In this document: piece by piece, positions 1 to 9,180 of the stretch
How the letters are laid out: every line of letters starts with the position of its first letter
How positions within the stretch are numbered: position 1 is the first letter of the stretch
From: CAZDXJ01 sp964509475
GTDB taxonomy: Bacteria > Pseudomonadota > Gammaproteobacteria > Methylococcales > Methylomonadaceae
DNA length: 30,897 nt
Direction: 5' to 3'
Assembly (NCBI GenBank): GCA_964509475.1
Contig: CAZDXJ010000025.1
Location: 1-30,897, forward strand
Made by a program: the position numbers and the translations under genes
The notes under the pieces: generated by a model
Told to the model about the DNA's origin: nothing
Database searches by the model: none
The model's input: the letters and a program-made list of their open reading frames with translations, nothing else

Positions 1-218
1 TCCGCACCAACTGCATATCTGTGTGGAAGGAAAAAACCTATCGGCAATAACAAGGCCGCAGTTTCGTAAATTTATTCATAATCATATATGTTACAAACCC
101 CACTCAGACATGCCGCATTAAAGTTAAACATAAGCATTTTTCATGCCATGCTATAAACACTTTGCAGATATTGTTTTAACCAAGTTAAATACTCAGGTAT
201 TTTTGTAAATGCCGCAAC

Positions 219-262
219 AACCCTGCAAAAATTATCAGGCAACCCCGCAAAAATTATTAGGC
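219..262 (+). repeat. 22-base tandem duplication
   Basis: Two adjacent 22-base units, 219-240 and 241-262, differ at two positions. Each reads aacccYgcaaaaattatYaggc. There are only two units, so this looks like a local slippage duplication. No function is visible. Confidence 0.8.
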
Positions 263-559
263 AACCGGATGCCGTTTCCGCTACCTGCCCGATCCGTTGT
301 GCTTGACTCAACCGGGTTGGCATGGAGGCCTATATTATATCCAAACTGATGTTCCCATTTTGTAAACAAATGTTAAAATGGACATTTTTCCGCCCTGAAG
401 GGTAGCGCAACGTAAGCCAACACATGGCACAGAATTGTTGGGTTACGGCTATCGCTGAATCCAACCGACCCGGCTTTTGTGTTTTTCGTGCTTGATTCAT
501 TTGATATTCAAAATCCGCAAACCGGTCTGCCAACAGGCAGGCGTGGCCGCGTGCAGTAT

Positions 560-600
560 ATTTTGTTGAATTGAGCCATTATGGGTGCAGATGCGAATTT
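560..600 (+). repeat. Decayed partial copy of the palindromic element at 26695-26833
   Basis: Bases 560-600 align with the reverse complement of 26782-26819, with one three-base insertion and a few substitutions. Shared blocks are attttgttgaat, tatgggtg and tgcgRattt. The rest of the element is not recognisable here, so this is a partial relic. It shows that the 26.8 kb element belongs to a dispersed family. Confidence 0.6.
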
Positions 601-716
601 GTTACATCGTCAGCCAACTCATATTTCCGTAACTTAAATGGTTTTGCTGTTTACCCTGAACCCCCGGGTTTTTGTTAAACTGGGCTTTCGTTTTTTCATA
701 AAGGCAAGGTTCGTTG

Positions 717-2069
717 ATGCGAATTGTATTTTTGGGCCTGGCGGGGCTGCATGTTATCGCATTTATTTTGTTTGTTGCGATGGATGGGCAATATTACAGC
801 GATGATTCCGCCTTGTATCTCGAGCTGGCTAAAAATTTGATCGAACAACATCGATTTGTATCACCCTCGGATTCGGGCAAACTCGTTCCGGAAGTGTTCA
901 GAACGCCGGGTTATCCACTATTTCTCGCCCCTTTCGTTGCATTGAACCTGAATTTTTACTGGATTGCCGGAGCGCAGGAACTGATTTATCTGCTGGCAGT
1001 CGGGCTGTTTTGGCAGTACGGGCGTGTTTTACTGGGTGAACGCATGACCCGGCTTGGCGTTGTGTTCCTGTTGCTTGAGCCCGGCGGTTTCGCTTATCCA
1101 AAACTGATTTTATCGGAAACCGTGTTTTTGTTTTTCTTTGTGTCAGGATTTTTGGCCTTGGGGCATTATCTGCATCGCAAACGCCTTGTTTTGATCGTGC
1201 TGGCCGGTGTTCTGTTTGGTCTGGGTGCCTGGGTACGTCCGGCAATCCTGTATTTTCCGGTCGCCGTGGCGCTGGTTTTGCTGTTTTTGGCCAGGCGTGA
1301 TCGGCGCTATTGGCGACATGCCGCAGTTTTTTTGTTTTGTTTTGTTTTGATCATCGCGCCCTGGTTGTACCGGAATCATCAGCAATTTGGCCGCTTTTTC
1401 ATGACCGGTCAGCAAAGTAACATGTTTGCCAATTATCATGTGCCGATTGTTTGGGAAGCGGTCAAAGGGATTCCGTTTTGGCAAGCCCAGGAGCAGATGC
1501 GGCAAAAAGTGCGGGCGGCGGCGCAAAAACAGGCAGAACAGCAAGATCGGCCTTTGAGCCGGGTCGAGTATTTTGATTTGCAGCAAAAACGGGCAGTACA
1601 GGAACTGCTGCATTACCCGGCCGCCTATTTGCAACAATGGTTGTTCGGTATTCTAAAAACCATGAATGGCGTTAATCTGACCGAGTTGTACCATAATTTT
1701 CATTATCGGGAAAACAGGCTGCATTATTTTGATGTGGCGGCAACGAATTTTTTTGAACGGGTCTGGATTTTTATAACAAACCAGGATAAGCCTGTATTGA
1801 TTCTGGTTTTGTTTCGGGTTGTGATCAGTGCATTGGCTTTGTTAGGGGTGTTTTTTATTGTGGCGAGAAAAAATGTTTTTCTGTGGTTGCTGTTGCTGGC
1901 CAATTTTTATTTTATCTGCCTGCCTGGACCCATGGGCTATTCCCGTTTTCGTTTTCCGGTGGAAGTGTTTTGGTTTGCGCAGGCGGTATTGGGTTACTGT
2001 TGGTTGCTCATAAAAACAGGCGAAAAAACCAATTGCAATTTCCTGAATGATTCAAATGCTAATACATAG
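717..2069 (+). CDS. GT39/ArnT-like membrane glycosyltransferase
   Basis: A 450-residue polytopic membrane protein resembling the dolichyl-phosphate-mannose protein mannosyltransferase (PMT/ArnT, GT39) superfamily, which transfers sugars from polyprenyl-phosphate donors on the periplasmic face. After the first membrane helix comes the acidic pair Asp29-Asp30 in YYSDDSALYLE, placed as in the catalytic first loop of GT39/GT83 enzymes. VFRTPGYPLFLAP follows, also typical of this group. About eight to ten hydrophobic helices follow, with a soluble loop at roughly residues 235-340. I chose ATG 717 over the in-frame TTG directly before it because AAGG at 706-709 is spaced well for the ATG. Donor and acceptor cannot be read from sequence. 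It ends 39 bases before guaB but probably lies outside the guaBA unit. Confidence 0.75.
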   Translation: MRIVFLGLAGLHVIAFILFVAMDGQYYSDDSALYLELAKNLIEQHRFVSPSDSGKLVPEVFRTPGYPLFLAPFVALNLNFYWIAGAQELIYLLAVGLFWQYGRVLLGERMTRLGVVFLLLEPGGFAYPKLILSETVFLFFFVSGFLALGHYLHRKRLVLIVLAGVLFGLGAWVRPAILYFPVAVALVLLFLARRDRRYWRHAAVFLFCFVLIIAPWLYRNHQQFGRFFMTGQQSNMFANYHVPIVWEAVKGIPFWQAQEQMRQKVRAAAQKQAEQQDRPLSRVEYFDLQQKRAVQELLHYPAAYLQQWLFGILKTMNGVNLTELYHNFHYRENRLHYFDVAATNFFERVWIFITNQDKPVLILVLFRVVISALALLGVFFIVARKNVFLWLLLLANFYFICLPGPMGYSRFRFPVEVFWFAQAVLGYCWLLIKTGEKTNCNFLNDSNANT

Positions 2070-2075
2070 TATAAT
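2070..2075 (+). promoter_or_regulatory. Possible -10 element of a guaBA promoter
   Basis: A perfect TATAAT overlaps the last base of the preceding stop region and lies 34 bases before the guaB start. No good -35 hexamer is seen at 16-18 bases upstream, so this is a weak prediction based on one hexamer. Confidence 0.25.
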
Positions 2076-2108
2076 ACAAGGTCATTTTATTGATTTTTAG
2101 GTGTGGTC

Positions 2109-3575
2109 ATGCAAATTATTCAGGAAGCGCTTACATTTGATGATGTCCTCTTGCAACCGGCGTATTCAACGGTTCTGCCGCGTGATGTCGAATTGACAAC
2201 GAAACTGACCCAATCCATACAACTCAATATTCCTTTGGTTTCGGCAGCGATGGATACGGTGACCGAATCCCGGCTTGCGATCAGTATTGCCCAGGAAGGC
2301 GGTATTGGTATTATCCATAAAAACCTGACCGCCGATCAGCAAGCCCAGCAGGTGCGCAATGTAAAGAAGTTTGAAAGCGGGGTTATCAAGGAACCGATTA
2401 CCGTACCGCCGATGATCAGTATTCGCGAAGTGATTGCATTGACCCGCGCGAAAAATATTTCCGGCGTACCGGTGGTCGATGGCGATAAATTGATAGGTAT
2501 CGTCACCAGCCGGGACTTGCGCTTTGAAACCCGCCTGGATGAACCGGTGGTGAATGTCATGACACCGAAGGAAAAACTGGTCACGGTCAGGGAAGATGCC
2601 GACCCGAGCGAGGCGATACACTTGTTGCACCAATATCGTATCGAAAAGATTTTGGTAGTCAATGATGATTTTCATCTGCGTGGCTTGATTACCGTCAAGG
2701 ATATTCAGAAAGCCCGCGATTATCCGCGTGCCTGCAAGGATGAACAGGAGCGTTTGCGGGTTGGTGCTGCCGTCGGTACCGGGGCGGGTACCGAAGAGCG
2801 GGTTGCGGCGCTGGTTGAAGCCGGTGTCGATGTGATTGTGGTCGATACCGCGCATGGCCATTCCCAGGGGGTGCTGGATCGGGTGCGGTGGGTGAAACAA
2901 CATTATCCGGATATGCAGGTCATTGGTGGCAATATTGCCACCGGCGAGGCGGCCCGGGCTTTATTGGAAGCCGGTGCCGATGCGGTCAAGGTGGGCATTG
3001 GTCCCGGCTCAATCTGTACAACGCGCATTGTCGCCGGTGTGGGTGTTCCGCAAATTACCGCCATCAGCAATGTCGCCAAGGCTCTGCGAGGCACGGGTGT
3101 CCCCTTGATTGCCGATGGCGGTGTGCGTTATTCCGGCGATGTGGCCAAGGCGCTTGCCGCCGGTGCCAATTCGGTGATGTTGGGCAGTTTGTTTGCCGGT
3201 ACCGAGGAAGCACCCGGCGAGGTGGAGTTATACCAGGGGCGATCCTATAAATCGTATCGGGGCATGGGATCGCTGGGCGCCATGTCGCAGCAGCAAGGCT
3301 CCAGTGATCGTTATTTTCAGGAGAATACCGATTCGGTTGAAAAACTGGTTCCGGAAGGCATCGAAGGCCGTGTCCCTTATAAAGGCAGCTTGTTGGCCAT
3401 CGTGCATCAATTACTGGGTGGTATTCGCGCCAGTATGGGGTATACCGGCAGCCGAACCATCCAGGATATGCACCAACGCGCCCGCTTTGTGCGGGTAACC
3501 AGTGCCGGCATACGTGAAAGTCATGTGCATGATGTAACGATTACCAAGGAAGCACCCAATTATCGGCTGGATTAA
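2109..3575 (+). CDS. guaB: IMP dehydrogenase
   Basis: Oxidises IMP to XMP with NAD+, the first committed step of guanine nucleotide synthesis, in the cytoplasm. The 488-residue protein matches the usual length and follows E. coli GuaB almost end to end. The N-terminal catalytic barrel begins with EALTFDDVLL. A CBS-domain pair spans roughly residues 90-205 (VPVVDGDKLIGIVTSRDLR, then LRGLITVKD). The catalytic loop GPGSICTTR has the nucleophile Cys303. The flap arginine-tyrosine segment is visible in GRSYKSYRGMGSLGAM, and ESHVHDVTITKEAPNYRL forms the C terminus. I chose ATG 2109 over GTG 2103 because AGG at 2099-2101 is well spaced and the product then starts MQIIQEAL like its homologues. guaA follows after 28 bases. 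Confidence 0.97.
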   Translation: MQIIQEALTFDDVLLQPAYSTVLPRDVELTTKLTQSIQLNIPLVSAAMDTVTESRLAISIAQEGGIGIIHKNLTADQQAQQVRNVKKFESGVIKEPITVPPMISIREVIALTRAKNISGVPVVDGDKLIGIVTSRDLRFETRLDEPVVNVMTPKEKLVTVREDADPSEAIHLLHQYRIEKILVVNDDFHLRGLITVKDIQKARDYPRACKDEQERLRVGAAVGTGAGTEERVAALVEAGVDVIVVDTAHGHSQGVLDRVRWVKQHYPDMQVIGGNIATGEAARALLEAGADAVKVGIGPGSICTTRIVAGVGVPQITAISNVAKALRGTGVPLIADGGVRYSGDVAKALAAGANSVMLGSLFAGTEEAPGEVELYQGRSYKSYRGMGSLGAMSQQQGSSDRYFQENTDSVEKLVPEGIEGRVPYKGSLLAIVHQLLGGIRASMGYTGSRTIQDMHQRARFVRVTSAGIRESHVHDVTITKEAPNYRLD

Positions 3576-3603
3576 TTTGTAACAACACTAACAAGGTCAG
3601 TGC

Positions 3604-5193
3604 GTGAATCATAAATCAAGTGCGGATATTCATTCGCATAAAATTCTTATACTGGATTTCGGATCGCAATATACCCAGCTTATCGCCCGGCGGATACGTG
3701 AAATTGGTGTTTATTGCGAGATTTTTGCCTGTGATTGTGGAACCGAGGCGATTTTACGCTTTGCACCCAAAGGCATTGTTTTATCGGGTGGCCCTGAAAC
3801 GGTAACCGGTGAGGATACGCCGCGTGCCGATCCGGTCGTTTTTGAACTGGGTGTACCGGTATTGGGCATCTGCTATGGTATGCAGACGATGACCGGGCAG
3901 TTAGGCGGTAAAGTGGCGTCTTCAGGTCAGCGTGAATTTGGTTATGCCCAGGTTCGGGCGCGGGGGCATTCCCGTTTATTGAGGGATATCGAAGATCATG
4001 CTTCAGAGGAAGGCTTTGGCTTGCTGGATGTATGGATGAGTCATGGCGATCGGGTAACGGCTCTGCCGCAAGGCTTCAAACGTATTGCCAGTTCCGATGG
4101 GGCGCCGATTGCCGGTATTGCCAATGAAGACAAACAGTTTTACGGTTTACAATTTCATCCTGAGGTGACGCATACCCGGCAAGGTGGCCGGATATTGCAA
4201 CGTTTTGTCTGCGATATTTGTGCTTGTGAGGCATTGTGGACGGCCGGCAATATTATCGATGACAGCATTGAGCAGGTACGCAGTCAGGTCGGCGCTGATC
4301 AGGTCATACTGGGTTTGTCGGGCGGGGTCGATTCTTCGGTGGTGGCGGCTTTGTTACACCGGGCCATTGCCGATCAATTGACCTGCGTGTTTGTGGATAC
4401 AGGCCTGTTACGTTTGCATGAAGGCGATCAGGTCATGGCCGCTTTTGCCGAACACATGGGGGTCAAGGTGATCCGTGTCGATGCCGAACAGGAATATCTT
4501 GCCGCTCTGCAAGGTGTTACCGATCCGGAACAGAAGCGCAAGATCATCGGTAGTCTGTTCATCGAAATTTTTGATCGGGAAGCGGCAAAATTGCAGGATG
4601 CAAAATGGCTGGCACAAGGGACGATTTATCCCGATGTTATCGAGTCGGCAGGCGCCAAGAGTGGTAAGGCGCATTTGATAAAATCGCATCATAATGTCGG
4701 TGGTTTGCCGGAAAATATGCAATTGAAACTGGTTGAACCGCTGCGGGAACTGTTCAAGGATGAGGTGCGCAAGATTGGCCTGGAACTGGGTTTGCCTTAC
4801 GATATGGTTTACCGGCATCCTTTTCCCGGTCCGGGTCTTGGGGTTCGGATATTGGGAGAGGTCAAAAAAGATTACGCCGATTTATTGCGCCAGGCCGATG
4901 CGATTTTTATTGAGGAGCTTTATAAACATAATCTCTATGAAAAAGTCAGTCAGGCTTTTGCAGTATTTTTGCCGGTCAAGTCGGTAGGTGTGATGGGCGA
5001 TGGACGCCGCTATGATTATGTCATTGCTCTGCGGGCAGTTGAGACGATTGATTTCATGACCGCGCGTTGGGCGCATTTGCCTTACGATTTTCTGGATTTG
5101 GTATCCCGCCGTATTATCAATGAAGTTGATGGCATTTCCCGGGTCACTTATGATATTTCAGGTAAACCGCCGGCGACCATTGAGTGGGAATGA
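3604..5193 (+). CDS. guaA: GMP synthase (glutamine-hydrolysing)
   Basis: Converts XMP to GMP using ATP and ammonia from glutamine; cytoplasmic. The 529-residue protein has a class I glutamine amidotransferase domain first: LGICYGMQ carries the nucleophilic Cys and FHPEVTHT the His-Glu pair. The ATP-pyrophosphatase domain follows, with the P-loop LSGGVDSSVVAALLH. The C-terminal dimerisation domain contains RHPFPGPGLGVR and ends in KPPATIEWE, the standard GuaA terminus. The start is GTG 3604, the only reasonable in-frame start, with AAGG at 3593-3596 seven bases upstream. The first ten residues or so are a short extension compared with E. coli GuaA. It forms the second gene of a guaBA operon. 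Confidence 0.97.
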   Translation: MNHKSSADIHSHKILILDFGSQYTQLIARRIREIGVYCEIFACDCGTEAILRFAPKGIVLSGGPETVTGEDTPRADPVVFELGVPVLGICYGMQTMTGQLGGKVASSGQREFGYAQVRARGHSRLLRDIEDHASEEGFGLLDVWMSHGDRVTALPQGFKRIASSDGAPIAGIANEDKQFYGLQFHPEVTHTRQGGRILQRFVCDICACEALWTAGNIIDDSIEQVRSQVGADQVILGLSGGVDSSVVAALLHRAIADQLTCVFVDTGLLRLHEGDQVMAAFAEHMGVKVIRVDAEQEYLAALQGVTDPEQKRKIIGSLFIEIFDREAAKLQDAKWLAQGTIYPDVIESAGAKSGKAHLIKSHHNVGGLPENMQLKLVEPLRELFKDEVRKIGLELGLPYDMVYRHPFPGPGLGVRILGEVKKDYADLLRQADAIFIEELYKHNLYEKVSQAFAVFLPVKSVGVMGDGRRYDYVIALRAVETIDFMTARWAHLPYDFLDLVSRRIINEVDGISRVTYDISGKPPATIEWE

Positions 5194-5200
5194 CGTTAAG

Positions 5201-5680
5201 GTGAGTGATGATTGCCGCTGGATGCGTTATGCGCTGCGTTTGGCTGAACGGGCGGAGACCTATGGTGAGGTTCCGGTAGGTGCGGTATTGGTCAAAGATA
5301 ATTACTGTATCGCGGAAGGCTGGAACCGGCCGATTCAAACCCGGGATCCATCGGCTCATGCGGAGATAATTGCCTTGCGGGAGGCGGGGCGGGTTTTGGA
5401 AAATTATCGTTTGCCCGCTTGTACACTCTATATTACGCTTGAACCTTGCATAATGTGCATGGGGGCGATTGCTCATGCCCGCATTGAACGGTTGGTGTTT
5501 GGCGCCTTTGATGGCAAGCGGGGTGCGGTTTGCAGTGCGTTGCAGCTTGCCGATGCCCGCTTTCTGAATCATCGGGTGACCTGGACAGGTGGTGTATTGG
5601 AGGCCTCCTGCCGTGGCTTGTTACAGGATTTTTTTAAATCCCGAAGGCGGTTGCATAAATCACGCGGGAACAGGCTTTAA
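5201..5680 (+). CDS. tadA: tRNA(Arg) adenosine-34 deaminase
   Basis: Deaminates the wobble adenosine of tRNA-Arg(ACG) to inosine; a zinc-dependent cytidine-deaminase-fold enzyme. Visible motifs are WMRYALRLAERA, EVPVGAVLV, the zinc and proton-transfer motif HAE in DPSAHAEIIALREA, the second zinc motif PCIMC, and FGAFDGKRGA. The length of about 159 residues fits the family. The frame stays open into guaA, but homology begins near 5201. I chose GTG 5201, which gives MSDDCRWMRYAL; ATG 5222 is the alternative. No strong ribosome binding site marks either, and with only seven bases after the guaA stop translational coupling is likely. Its stop overlaps the stop of the convergent mltF. Confidence 0.93.
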   Translation: MSDDCRWMRYALRLAERAETYGEVPVGAVLVKDNYCIAEGWNRPIQTRDPSAHAEIIALREAGRVLENYRLPACTLYITLEPCIMCMGAIAHARIERLVFGAFDGKRGAVCSALQLADARFLNHRVTWTGGVLEASCRGLLQDFFKSRRRLHKSRGNRL

Positions 5681-7128
5681 ATGGCCGGAGTGGTAATATC
5701 CAGCGCATTATTATTTGCTGGCGATGAAGGTTGTAGTTCCATAACTTTCCGGCCTATGCTGTCTTCTTCGGTCAACCACACCAGTAGATCATAATAACTA
5801 CGTACATTTTCTACATATCGAACCGGTTCAGAGCCACGCGCATAGCCATGCTTGGTGCGGGTGTACCATTTTTTCTGGCTGAGTAAAGGCAGTGTTTTCT
5901 TTACATCGAGCCATTTGTCGGGGTTGCCGCCCAGTTTCTGAGTTAGAACGCGGGCATCTTCCAAATGACCATAGCCCACATTATAAGCGGCCAGAGCCAT
6001 CCAGATACGGTCGGGTTCCTTGATTCGAGACGGGATTTTTTTGATGCGCTGTTTAAAATACAAGGCGCCTCCCGCTATACTTTGTTGCGGATCGGCGCGG
6101 TCTTTGATCCCCAGGTATTGGGCCGTGCCCTTGGTCAGCATCATCAGCCCTTTGACGCCCGTTGGGGAAATGGCATTTTCCAGCCAGTGTGATTCCTGAT
6201 AAGCGATTGCCGCCAGCAAACGCCAGTCCAGTTGATATTTTTGGGCGGCTTTTTCGAACAGTTTCTGATAATTGGGCAAGCGGATTTCCTTATGCTGGCG
6301 GAATTTGCACAAACCCAGATAATCCAGGTTGGATGCATGTCCGTAATGGCGTTCAATCAACTCCCTGAGGGTATTGTCATGCTTGATTTTCTTGAAAAAG
6401 CGGATTACCTCATTGTATAAACTCAGATCGCCGGATTTTGGCAATGCCCAGGCCAGGGGCTTTGGTTTGCTGATATCGAAGGCAATATTCAACTTGGGAT
6501 AAAAACGCCGGATCAATGAAATCTGATTTGAATCGGCTATTGTATAATCAATCAGTCCACTGTTGGCCAGATAAAGCAGGCCTTGCGTATCCAAGGCTTT
6601 ATTGACATTCCACTGTAACATCGGATTTTTTTTGCGTAGTTTTTTCAGCGTATCGATATGGCTGGTGCCGTGCACAACTTCCAAAATACCATCATTTAAA
6701 TCGGTGATGTTTTTGGGTCGGCGGCTGCGCGAATGGTAGATAAGTTGTTCCGTGACCTCATGGTAAGGCGGGGCAAAACGCATTTGTTGTTTACGTTTTT
6801 CGGTTACAGTGAGTCCTGCTGCCGCCAGATCGGCAGCCCCGGAAGCAATTTCAGTGAGTATCGTATCGAAATTATCAGGTACGACAAAACGCACTTTAAC
6901 ACCCAGTTGCCTGGCAAAGAGCATAACCAAATCATATTCCAGGCCTGTGTAACCTTTGGCGCCCTGATAATAGGTTGAAGGACTGTACCGGGTCAGTACG
7001 GTCAGCACGCCCGATTTTTTTATTTGTTCGAGGCGGGATGTCTTGTTCAACGGATTCCAGTCCGCATGGCAAGCTGTGATTGCTGGCAGTGAAATCAAAC
7101 AGATCAGGATTTTAATCAGTAAATGCAC
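5677..7128 (-). CDS. mltF: Membrane-bound lytic murein transglycosylase F
   Basis: Cleaves the MurNAc-GlcNAc bond of peptidoglycan to give 1,6-anhydro ends. The 483-residue product has a short hydrophobic signal with the lipobox ITAC (Cys20), so it should be an outer-membrane lipoprotein. An amino-acid-binding-like domain (family 3 solute-binding fold) covers roughly residues 35-265 (SGVLTVLTRYSP, GLEYDLVMLFA, SGAADLAAAGLTVT). A lytic transglycosylase domain then follows, with catalytic Glu312 in AYQESHW, the GVKGLMMLT motif, and AAYNVGYGHLEDA. The start is GTG 7126-7128, which gives the correct signal peptide; I see no strong ribosome binding site. It lies 132 bases downstream of pgi on the same strand and could be co-transcribed. 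Its last four bases overlap tadA tail to tail. Confidence 0.93.
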   Translation of the reverse strand: MHLLIKILICLISLPAITACHADWNPLNKTSRLEQIKKSGVLTVLTRYSPSTYYQGAKGYTGLEYDLVMLFARQLGVKVRFVVPDNFDTILTEIASGAADLAAAGLTVTEKRKQQMRFAPPYHEVTEQLIYHSRSRRPKNITDLNDGILEVVHGTSHIDTLKKLRKKNPMLQWNVNKALDTQGLLYLANSGLIDYTIADSNQISLIRRFYPKLNIAFDISKPKPLAWALPKSGDLSLYNEVIRFFKKIKHDNTLRELIERHYGHASNLDYLGLCKFRQHKEIRLPNYQKLFEKAAQKYQLDWRLLAAIAYQESHWLENAISPTGVKGLMMLTKGTAQYLGIKDRADPQQSIAGGALYFKQRIKKIPSRIKEPDRIWMALAAYNVGYGHLEDARVLTQKLGGNPDKWLDVKKTLPLLSQKKWYTRTKHGYARGSEPVRYVENVRSYYDLLVWLTEEDSIGRKVMELQPSSPANNNALDITTPAI

Positions 7129-7260
7129 GATGATTATGCAGGTTTTGTTCTTGGTGAATTACCGGTATCAATATCACAATCATTTTGATATTCAAGAAAA
7201 TATGCCCACAAAAATTGAATTTCATGAATTGACGGAGACATAATCTGTTTGATTACGAAA

Positions 7261-8889
7261 CTACCGAAGTTTTTTGTAATAGTTGATCAGGGCATTGGTG
7301 GAACTGTCGTGGGATTCAATAGCTTGTTCATTGCCCAGTTCCGGCAAAATGGCTCGAGCCAGCACTTTACCCAATTCCACGCCCCATTGATCGAAAGAGT
7401 TGATATTCCATATTGCGCCTTGTACGAAGATTTTGTGTTCGTATAACGCAATCAATGAGCCGAGTGTTTTGGGAGTGAGTTGGGTAAATAAAAAAGCATT
7501 GGATGGCTTGTTGCCGGTAAAGACCTTGGCCTGGACAAGCGCTTTGTTATCCGCCGATGCCGGATCGGCCTGAATCACTTCGGACAGTGATTTTCCTTTC
7601 ATCAAGGCTTCCGGTTGCGCCAAAAAGTTGGAGATCAGGATGTCATGGTGATTCGGCAAATGATAGTGGCTTCTGGCGGGCGCCAAAAAATCGCAGGGAA
7701 TAAGTTGGGTTCCCTGATGTATCAACTGGTAAAAAGCGTGTTGTCCATTGGTGCCCGGCTGACCCCAAATAATCGGGCCGGTGCGGTAATCGATCCGGTC
7801 GCCATTGATATCGACGGATTTACCGTTACTTTCCATATCGGCTTGTTGCAGATAATCCGCCAGATAGCGCAATGACTGATCGTAAGGCAAAATCGCATGG
7901 GATTGGGCGTTGAAGAAATTAATGTACCAGATACCGATCAATGCCATGATGACCGGAATGTTATGCGAAAACGGTGTGTTTCGGAAATGTTCGTCAATTT
8001 CATAAGCGCCTTGCAGGAGCTGTTCAAAATTGTCCATCCCTATCGCCAACGCAATCGGCAGGCCGATCGATGACCATAAGGAAAAACGTCCACCCACCCA
8101 GTTCCAGAAACCCAGCCGGTTTTGCGGATCGATACCAAATCGGGCAACATTTTCCGGGTGTGTGGAAATAGCGATAAAGTGACGGGCAATAGCTTGTTCG
8201 GATTTGAAATGCTCTATAATCCAGCTTCTTGCTGAATGGGCATTGGTCAAGGTTTCCTGGGTATTGAATACCTTCGATGCAACGATAAACAACGTGGTTT
8301 CTTGAGACAGTGGTTGCAGGGTTTCCACGATATCCGCCTGATCGACATTGGAAACGAAATGAACCTTGATATCTGGACGGTGGTAGGGCGTAAGTGCCGT
8401 CGTCACCATTCTGGGACCCAGTTCCGATCCTCCTATGCCGATGTGGACGATATCGGTGATTGTCTTGCCGCTGTACCCCAGCCATTCATGATTGTGCAGA
8501 ACATTACAAAAATGGCGCATTTTCTGTAATTCTGATCGTACATCAGGCATCACGTCGTGGCCATCGACAAAAACAGCGCGGTTGCTTTGGTTGCGTAAGG
8601 CGGTATGTAAAACAGCGCGGTTTTCTGTGTTGTTTATTTTATGGCCATTGAACATGGCGCTAATTTTATCTTCAAGGCCGGTTTGTTCGGCCAGTTCGAG
8701 AAGCAGAACCAGGGTTTCTTCAGTGAGAATATTTTTCGAAAAATCGAACAGAATATCGTTAATTTGTAACGAGAACTTATTAAACCGGACATTATCTTCG
8801 GTGAAAAAGTCTTTGATTTGTTTGTTAGCTAATTTTTTTTGATGTTCGCATAAAGCGCCCCAGGCGGGGGTGCTATTAGGACGTGACAT
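7261..8889 (-). CDS. pgi: Glucose-6-phosphate isomerase
   Basis: Interconverts glucose 6-phosphate and fructose 6-phosphate, used in glycolysis, gluconeogenesis and, if this is a methanotroph, around the ribulose monophosphate route. The 542-residue length fits the family. Diagnostic segments are HIGIGGSELGPRMV (sugar-phosphate loop), the PGI signature WVGGRFSLWSSIGLP, ESNGKSVDING, IWGQPGTNGQHAFYQLIHQG and the C-terminal signature NSFDQWGVELGKVLA. ATG 8887-8889 is preceded by GGAG about ten bases upstream. It is divergent from the copper-protein cluster, with 291 bases between the two starts. Confidence 0.97.
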   Translation of the reverse strand: MSRPNSTPAWGALCEHQKKLANKQIKDFFTEDNVRFNKFSLQINDILFDFSKNILTEETLVLLLELAEQTGLEDKISAMFNGHKINNTENRAVLHTALRNQSNRAVFVDGHDVMPDVRSELQKMRHFCNVLHNHEWLGYSGKTITDIVHIGIGGSELGPRMVTTALTPYHRPDIKVHFVSNVDQADIVETLQPLSQETTLFIVASKVFNTQETLTNAHSARSWIIEHFKSEQAIARHFIAISTHPENVARFGIDPQNRLGFWNWVGGRFSLWSSIGLPIALAIGMDNFEQLLQGAYEIDEHFRNTPFSHNIPVIMALIGIWYINFFNAQSHAILPYDQSLRYLADYLQQADMESNGKSVDINGDRIDYRTGPIIWGQPGTNGQHAFYQLIHQGTQLIPCDFLAPARSHYHLPNHHDILISNFLAQPEALMKGKSLSEVIQADPASADNKALVQAKVFTGNKPSNAFLFTQLTPKTLGSLIALYEHKIFVQGAIWNINSFDQWGVELGKVLARAILPELGNEQAIESHDSSTNALINYYKKLR

Positions 8890-8974
8890 GATTATTAACT
8901 CCGATTTTTGATGTTTGCGCCAAGTTTACGGGAAGGCGGTCTTGCTTACAATGTGCATTAGTAATTCATTATAG

Positions 8975-8980
8975 TATAAT
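8975..8980 (+). promoter_or_regulatory. Possible -10 box upstream of the PmoD-like gene
   Basis: The sequence at 8971-8980 contains a perfect TATAAT, but no good -35 lies 16-18 bases upstream. If used it would leave an untranslated leader of about 190 bases before 9181. That leader contains a 7-base inverted repeat, TGTTTCA at 8997-9003 and TGAAACA at 9018-9024, which could be an operator or RNA stem. Both are guesses from pattern only. Confidence 0.25.
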
Positions 8981-9180
8981 GGATAAGTGATATTTATGTT
9001 TCAAAGGGCTTTTGTAGTGAAACAACCTTTTATTGTATGGGGTGATATGTTAGAGTTAGCAAATGTTTTTAACCCTCGAACAAACAAAACAAATACAGCT
9101 GATTGAACAACCCAGAACAGTATCGTTTTCGTTCGGGATAAAAACACACAAAAATAATTATTAACTGACTGGAAGGTATT

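Larger units (their letters stand above)
1..716. other. Gene-free region upstream of the GT39 gene
   Basis: I see no convincing protein or RNA gene here. Short open frames on the - strand lack recognisable domains and ribosome binding sites. The stretch holds a 22-base tandem duplication (219-262), a GC-richer block at about 390-540 that looks like repeat debris, and a decayed copy of a palindromic element at 560-600. A small palindrome at 659-670 precedes a short T run, but its loop would be too small for a good terminator. Confidence 0.6.

Noticed and set aside
330..533. Open frame of 67 codons on the - strand
   Set aside because: It overlaps repeat-like sequence, has no domain, and has no convincing start signal.
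659..673. Palindrome followed by T residues, terminator-like
   Set aside because: The arms leave only two to four bases for the loop and the T run is short and interrupted.
1143..1637. Long open frame opposite the GT39 gene
   Set aside because: It is antisense to a clear membrane-protein gene and shows no domain; treated as a shadow frame.
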